A stretch of 11,667 nt of DNA, from NCBI GenBank assembly GCA_000697335.1, contig JNEM01006622.1, positions 1 to 11,667 on the forward strand, in the 5' to 3' direction. This stretch comes from Conidiobolus incongruus B7586. Taxonomy: Eukaryota > Entomophthoromycota > Entomophthoromycetes > Entomophthorales > Conidiobolaceae. This document shows, piece after piece, positions 9,094 through 11,667 of the stretch. The first letter of the stretch is position 1, and every line of letters starts with the position of its first letter. The translations under genes were made by a program, and so were the position numbers. Under the pieces are notes generated by a model, which saw only the letters and a list, made by a program, of their open reading frames with translations, was not told the DNA's origin and did no database searches.

Positions 9094-9668
9094 ATGGTGA
9101 GTTAATCTAAAAATTAAAACAAATATCCATCAATCTTACCTATTTGTTATTAATATTTTATACAGGCTGATCAACTAACTGAAGAACAAGTTACTGAATT
9201 TAAAGAAGCTTTCTCCTTATTCGATAAAGATGGAGATGGTATGATTACTGCTAAAGAATTAGGAACTGTTATGCGTTCATTAGGTCAAAATCCTACTGAA
9301 GCTGAACTTCATGACATGATAAACGATGTCGATACTGATGGTAGTGGTACTGTTGACTTCCCTGAGTTTTTAACTCTTATGGCTCGTAATATGAAGAATG
9401 CCGACTCAGAAGAAGAAATTCGCGAAGCTTTTAAAGTATTCGATAAAGACGGCAACGGTTATATCAGTGCTGCTGAATTAAGACATGTAATGACCAACTT
9501 GGGTGAAAAGCTTACTGATGAAGAGGCCGATGAAATGATTAGAGAAGCTGATGTTGATGGAGATGGTCAAATTAACTATGACGAATTCGTTAAGATGATG
9601 GTAATTTGTTTTTTATTCTCACTATTTCTCTTTCGATTTCTAATCTATAATTTTAGATGTCCAAATAA
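9094..9668 (+). CDS. cam1: Calmodulin, three coding exons
   Basis: Ca2+-binding regulator of kinases, phosphatases, myosins and other targets. The coding exons are 9094-9096, 9166-9600 and 9657-9668, joined in frame to 149 aa, the canonical calmodulin length. Intron 1 (69 bp, GTGAGT...ACAG) follows the initiator ATG directly, a position known from animal and some fungal calmodulin genes. Intron 2 (56 bp) carries a CTAAT branch-like motif and separates the final M-S-K-stop. With Met as residue 1, the EF-hand loops are [12 protein letters not shown] (21-32), [12 protein letters not shown] (57-68), [12 protein letters not shown] (94-105) and [12 protein letters not shown] (130-141); every loop has Asp at position 1 and Glu at 12, so all four should bind Ca2+. 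The GEKLTDEE segment with the Lys that is methylated in many calmodulins is present. The first in-frame Met inside exon 2 (9241) would lose most of EF-hand 1 and is not the start. Confidence 0.98.
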
Positions 9669-11667
9669 ATCAACTCAAGGTGTATTCATTCAAATCTTCG
9701 TATATTTTACCAAGTAAACTTTAACTTTTCATTTCGAAAATTTGGTTCTTGCTTCACTGGGTTTGTTTAAAATTATCTAGGGCCCCTTTTTAATTTCTTT
9801 AATACATTCTTTATAAATTACTTCCCCTTAAGTCATTGAGTTTTAATTATTACATTTCTATCCCAATTTCTGTCTTATTCAATGATCTCTTTATTGTATT
9901 ATTGCTGTACTAAATCGTTTCATAAATATGCTTTGCACTATGGAATTTTATTTGTAATTAAAATACTCAATTTATTATTTTATTGATCCATATTTTTAAT
10001 TTTATTCAACAAATCATCTTATAAATATTGTTAATATCATTTTATTCGTCATATCTCAATTAATTATAAAAATTTTAATTTCTTGAAGTGTGAATCTTTA
10101 TAATTCTTTATTGGTCCAGGAATATCGACTTACAAAATATTTAAAGTTATTAGAATTGATGTTTTTATTATTCTCAATATTCATAATAATATATTAATCA
10201 AAATTCATTAGTCATATTTCAACTTTATAAATTTCTCAGAATTTGATTTTTTATTATATCTGATATATTTATAACTGATAAATTTAAATTATAATATTAT
10301 TGCCATTCTAATTAAAGTTTTAAAAATTTTTTTATAAGTATTGTTTGGTCATACTTTAATGTATATTTTTGTGTTTCTCAAGTTATATATTAAATTATCC
10401 TAATATTCGTTTCACTTTTCATTATACATTTCTAAAATATATTATCATTAACTTTGAATTTTTTCAAATAATAGTGAATAATTTGAAGAATATAACAAAT
10501 ATGAATATGATATTATAATATGATTAACAATGAGAAATAAAATGATATTCAGATATAATTCCAAAATTGAAATATTCAATTTAAGTATTCTTAAATATCA
10601 AATTGGATTTTATATAACTCATTAAATATTTTCAATATACTATGCATTTTGAAGCAATCTGTCAATGGATAAATTACTTCATCTCAATTGTCTCATTATA
10701 TCTTATTCACTCTTTTTGATAAAATTAATTCCAATTATCAACTTCAAAATTATGACTTGTTCAATTCTTTGACCAGTGAGCTTATTAAATGGATAGTATC
10801 ATATGCTTCATATATTATGTATTTCAATTTCCTTTGATAATTTTTTATTCAATCATATCATTTCCCTAATATTACAAACCATTCATATTTAATATTTATT
10901 TTATTTACATAAGTGAATCATTTTAAAGAAATCAATATATAATTTAATTTTTATTTAAGAATTATGCAAATGAAATTTATTATATAATCAAAATATCATT
11001 TTATATTTTCTTTAATAAAGAATTAATAATCAAAAGTTGAAAATAAAAGAAATGTAATGTTTAGAGTATTTGAAACGATTAAACTAGCTTTTTGAGAAGA
11101 GTATATTTTCATTGTTTAAATTTGAGTAATTAATAGGAATATTATTTGTATCAAGTCCATAATTTTCGAATAAATATTTGAAATAATATCAAATTGATTA
11201 CATATTAAGATATATGTAATTAATTGAAAAAACATATTTAGAGTTATTTAGTAGAATACACATTGATTTGATATCGAAATAATATATAAGTTGAATCAGT
11301 TTTCTCCCTATTCTATACTTAAAATTATTATGAAAATGTTTATTTTATGTTATTAAACTTATACTAGCATTTGAAAAATAATTAGTTCCATATTAATTTT
11401 CATTAGAATATATATTATGAAAAACCTTGAATTGTTAAAGTTGAATAGCTGATGGTAACTGAAAAAGAAATAAATATTATATTGAAATTCACTGCATTAA
11501 TTTTTTTATCTTATTTTATACAAATGACTTTTAAAATTAATAAAAAAATTAAAAATTTAAATATTATTTATTTCCTTATAATAATTTATTTGAATATTAA
11601 TTAAATTAAAAAGTTATTTTGTAATATTTTTATTTATTAAACTAAGTTCATTATATATATATATGTA
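9669..11667. other. Gene-free 3' flank of calmodulin to window end
   Basis: The first 150-250 bases are somewhat less AT-rich and probably form the calmodulin 3' untranslated region, with no clear AATAAA at a suitable distance. To about 10.9 kb the plus strand is rich in C over G. From about 11.04 kb this reverses to G over C. No coding frame, RNA gene or mobile element is recognised. The last bases enter a TA run. Confidence 0.5.
11652..11664. repeat. (TA)n microsatellite at window end
   Basis: An alternating TA run of 13 nt close to the right edge. It is comparable to the runs at 1275-1289 and 1419-1437. Confidence 0.75.

Overview
The window is very AT-rich nuclear DNA, most likely from a fungus. 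It holds three intron-containing genes that account for all coding signal I can support: a 60S ribosomal protein eL20 gene (minus strand, about 2.2-3.1 kb), a seven-pass DUF300/TMEM184-type membrane protein gene (minus, about 4.7-6.8 kb) and a calmodulin gene (plus, about 9.1-9.7 kb). The fungal placement rests on the membrane protein, whose conserved segments around LGGER, KRGILQY, FFSFWQG, the QD..ICFEM motif and the EGLRYSRGG..KYW motif match the fungal branch of the family, and on the calmodulin ending in MMMSK. Introns are small (mostly 50-57 bp) with GTAAG/GTAAT-type donors, and several have CTAAC or CTAAT branch-site-like motifs. The low GC content and this gene architecture would suit an early-diverging fungus, but I cannot place it further.

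Layout. Positions 1-1260 are gene-free and differ in base context from the rest: I see no CpG, and CpA/TpG is clearly depleted relative to CpT/ApG. This resembles a methylation- or RIP-type mutated repeat relic. Next come AT microsatellites, a set of inverted repeats (1275-1545), a purine-rich stretch (about 1621-1920) and a small less AT-rich island (about 1971-2070) of unknown nature. The eL20 gene has five coding exons, the first only 9 nt. A 1.58-kb gene-free gap follows, then the eight-exon DUF300 gene. A 2.28-kb gene-free divergent intergenic region separates it from calmodulin, which has three coding exons of 3, 435 and 12 nt. About 2 kb of gene-free 3' flank closes the window.

The three genes do not form a pathway or operon. 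Two are ordinary housekeeping genes (translation, Ca2+ signalling). The third belongs to the family of fission-yeast Hfl1, a vacuolar membrane protein. I find no evidence for a previously undescribed multi-gene system. The points most worth following are the mutated-looking block at the left end, the long tail of the DUF300 protein with Atg8-motif-like sites, the tiny coding exons, and the contrast in codon use between eL20 and its neighbours.
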